In this document: positions 22,681-23,646 of the stretch, in pieces
Position numbering within the stretch: position 1 is the first letter of the stretch
Layout: each line of letters starts with the position of its first letter
Assembly: GCA_036009045.1 (NCBI GenBank)
Contig: DASYML010000039.1
Coordinates: forward strand, 1 to 23,646
Reading direction: 5' to 3'
DNA: 23,646 bases
From: DASYML01 sp036009045
Lineage (GTDB): Bacteria; Acidobacteriota; Blastocatellia; Pyrinomonadales; Pyrinomonadaceae
The notes under the pieces: generated by a model
Seen by the model: the letters and a program-made list of their open reading frames with translations, nothing else
Told to the model about the DNA's origin: nothing
Database searches by the model: none
Position numbers and translations under genes: made by a program

Positions 22681-23607
22681 ATGAACCATCAAGAAGCTAA
22701 GCGCGAGGCGCAAAGAATACAAAGCAACAGAGAAGAACTGGTCGAGCGAATGGCGCGAATCCTTCCTGAAGACGGGGCATTTGAGGCGTTCGACGGCCTT
22801 TTCCTCGGTCGTTCATCTAAACCGATGGAGTCGGTCCAATCCCTGTACCAGCCCGCCTTCTGCTTCGTCGTCCAGGGCGGCAAGCGAGTCTTATTGGGTG
22901 AGGAAGTATTCTGGTATGATCCGGGGCATTACTTAATCTACACGGTCGAGTTGCCGGTCGTCTTCCAGGTAGAAGAAGCGTCGAAAGAGCGACCTTACCT
23001 TGGTTTCCGGCTAAACCTCGAACCGTCCCTCGTCGCCTCGGTCATGATGGAATCCGGCATCGAAATTAAAAAAGGCGACGCGCACGTAAAAGCGATAAAC
23101 GTTAGCTCGATCGACGCTGATTTGCTCGACGCGGCCATCAGATTGATCCGGCTTCTTGATACGCCCGACGCGTGAAAGGTTCTTGCGCCGCTCATCACGA
23201 GAGAGATCGTTTACCGGCTTTTGAGGGGAGGACAGGGCGCGCGGCTCAGCCATCTCTTGGCCGCCGGAGGGGACACTCGCCAAATTTCCAGGGCGATCGG
23301 GCATCTGCGCGAACACTTCGATGAGCAGCTTGTAATTGAAAATATCGCGCGTGAACTCGGAATGAGCGTGTCGGGCTTTCATCATCACTTCAAGAGCGTC
23401 ACGGCGATGAGTCCTTTGCAGTTTCAGAAACAGATACGACTCCAGGAGGCGCGCCGCCTGATGCTCGGCGAAGACCTGGACGCAGCGAGCGCAGGGTTCC
23501 GTGTGGGCTATGAAGACCCATCGTACTTTAGCCGCGAGTACAAAAAGCTTTTCGGCGCACCGCCGCAACGTGACATCGCCAAGCTTCGCGGCAACCTTGA
23601 ACTTTAA
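22681..23607 (+). pseudogene. AraC-family regulator split by an in-frame stop
   Basis: Two frames, 22681-23175 and the following segment to 23607, lie in the same reading frame and are separated only by TGA at 23173-23175. The first 164 residues match the AraC_N ligand-binding domain (YQPAFCFVVQGGKRVLLGEE, LLDTPDA). The part after the stop continues without shift as KVLAPLITREIVYRLL, then the two helix-turn-helix units (MSVSGFHHHFKSVTAMSPLQ and FRVGYEDPSYFSREYKKLFG). An intact member is about 300 residues. One substitution (for example from CGA or TGG) explains the break. A sequencing error or TGA readthrough cannot be excluded. It diverges from the aldo/keto reductase across 218 bp. Confidence 0.85.
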
Positions 23608-23646
23608 GAAAGCCTAAATTGAGCCCCTTTCATTCTCACCATCAAC

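Noticed and set aside
22681..23607. Selenocysteine or Trp recoding at TGA 23173-23175
   Set aside because: No selenocysteine-insertion hairpin is evident and AraC-family regulators are not selenoproteins; a simple nonsense change or sequencing error is more likely.

Overview
The window is a stretch of bacterial chromosome of moderately high GC, with small AT-rich islands near 520-600 and in the gene at 20764-21342. It holds about 22 genes. The mix (an ExeA-type ATPase, an ECF-like sigma factor, a secreted c-type cytochrome-like protein, a long one-strand biosynthetic operon and a long GC-rich inverted repeat) would suit a soil or environmental Gram-negative such as an Acidobacteriota (Blastocatellia-like) lineage. 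That assignment is a weak inference: no marker gene is present.

Layout. Region 1 (1-3569): the 5' part of an ExeA-like AAA ATPase on the minus strand; a gene-free stretch (310-1083) with a palindrome, a 42-bp tandem duplication and an ECF-promoter-like site; a sigma-70-family (ECF-like) sigma factor; and, convergent to it, an exported protein with one C-terminal CxxCH haem site. Region 2 (4005-19531): 14 genes on the plus strand with short gaps or overlaps, read as one operon. In order: GTP cyclohydrolase II, stand-alone RibD-type reductase, 14-repeat WD40 protein, sulfotransferase, Stf0-like sulfotransferase, SAM methyltransferase, GT4 glycosyltransferase, ATP-grasp ligase, GNAT/FemAB-like transferase, GINT1/GH43-like propeller protein, VOC protein, divergent SelO-like pseudokinase, an unrecognised 506-residue protein, and a second Stf0-like sulfotransferase. 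A perfect 30-bp inverted repeat follows. Region 3 (19793-23607): ordinary accessory genes: a small membrane protein, a cupin, an NAD(P)-binding reductase and an aldo/keto reductase on the minus strand, then a divergent AraC-family regulator interrupted by an in-frame TGA.

How they may work together. A lone GTP cyclohydrolase II next to a lone pyrimidine reductase, with no ribB, ribE, ribH or deaminase domain, does not look like a riboflavin operon. GTP cyclohydrolase II plus a RibD-type enzyme plus a WD-repeat protein recalls the toxoflavin (pyrimidotriazine) genes toxB, toxE and toxC of Burkholderia glumae. A SAM methyltransferase (ToxA-like role) and a VOC protein (the fold of the toxoflavin-degrading enzyme TflA) are also in the operon. 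The added sulfotransferases, glycosyltransferase, ATP-grasp/GNAT pair and SelO-like protein are not part of the known toxoflavin set. The best candidate for an undescribed system is therefore a GTP-derived pyrimidine or azapteridine natural product that is heavily decorated. The product is inference; the gene families are visible in the sequence.
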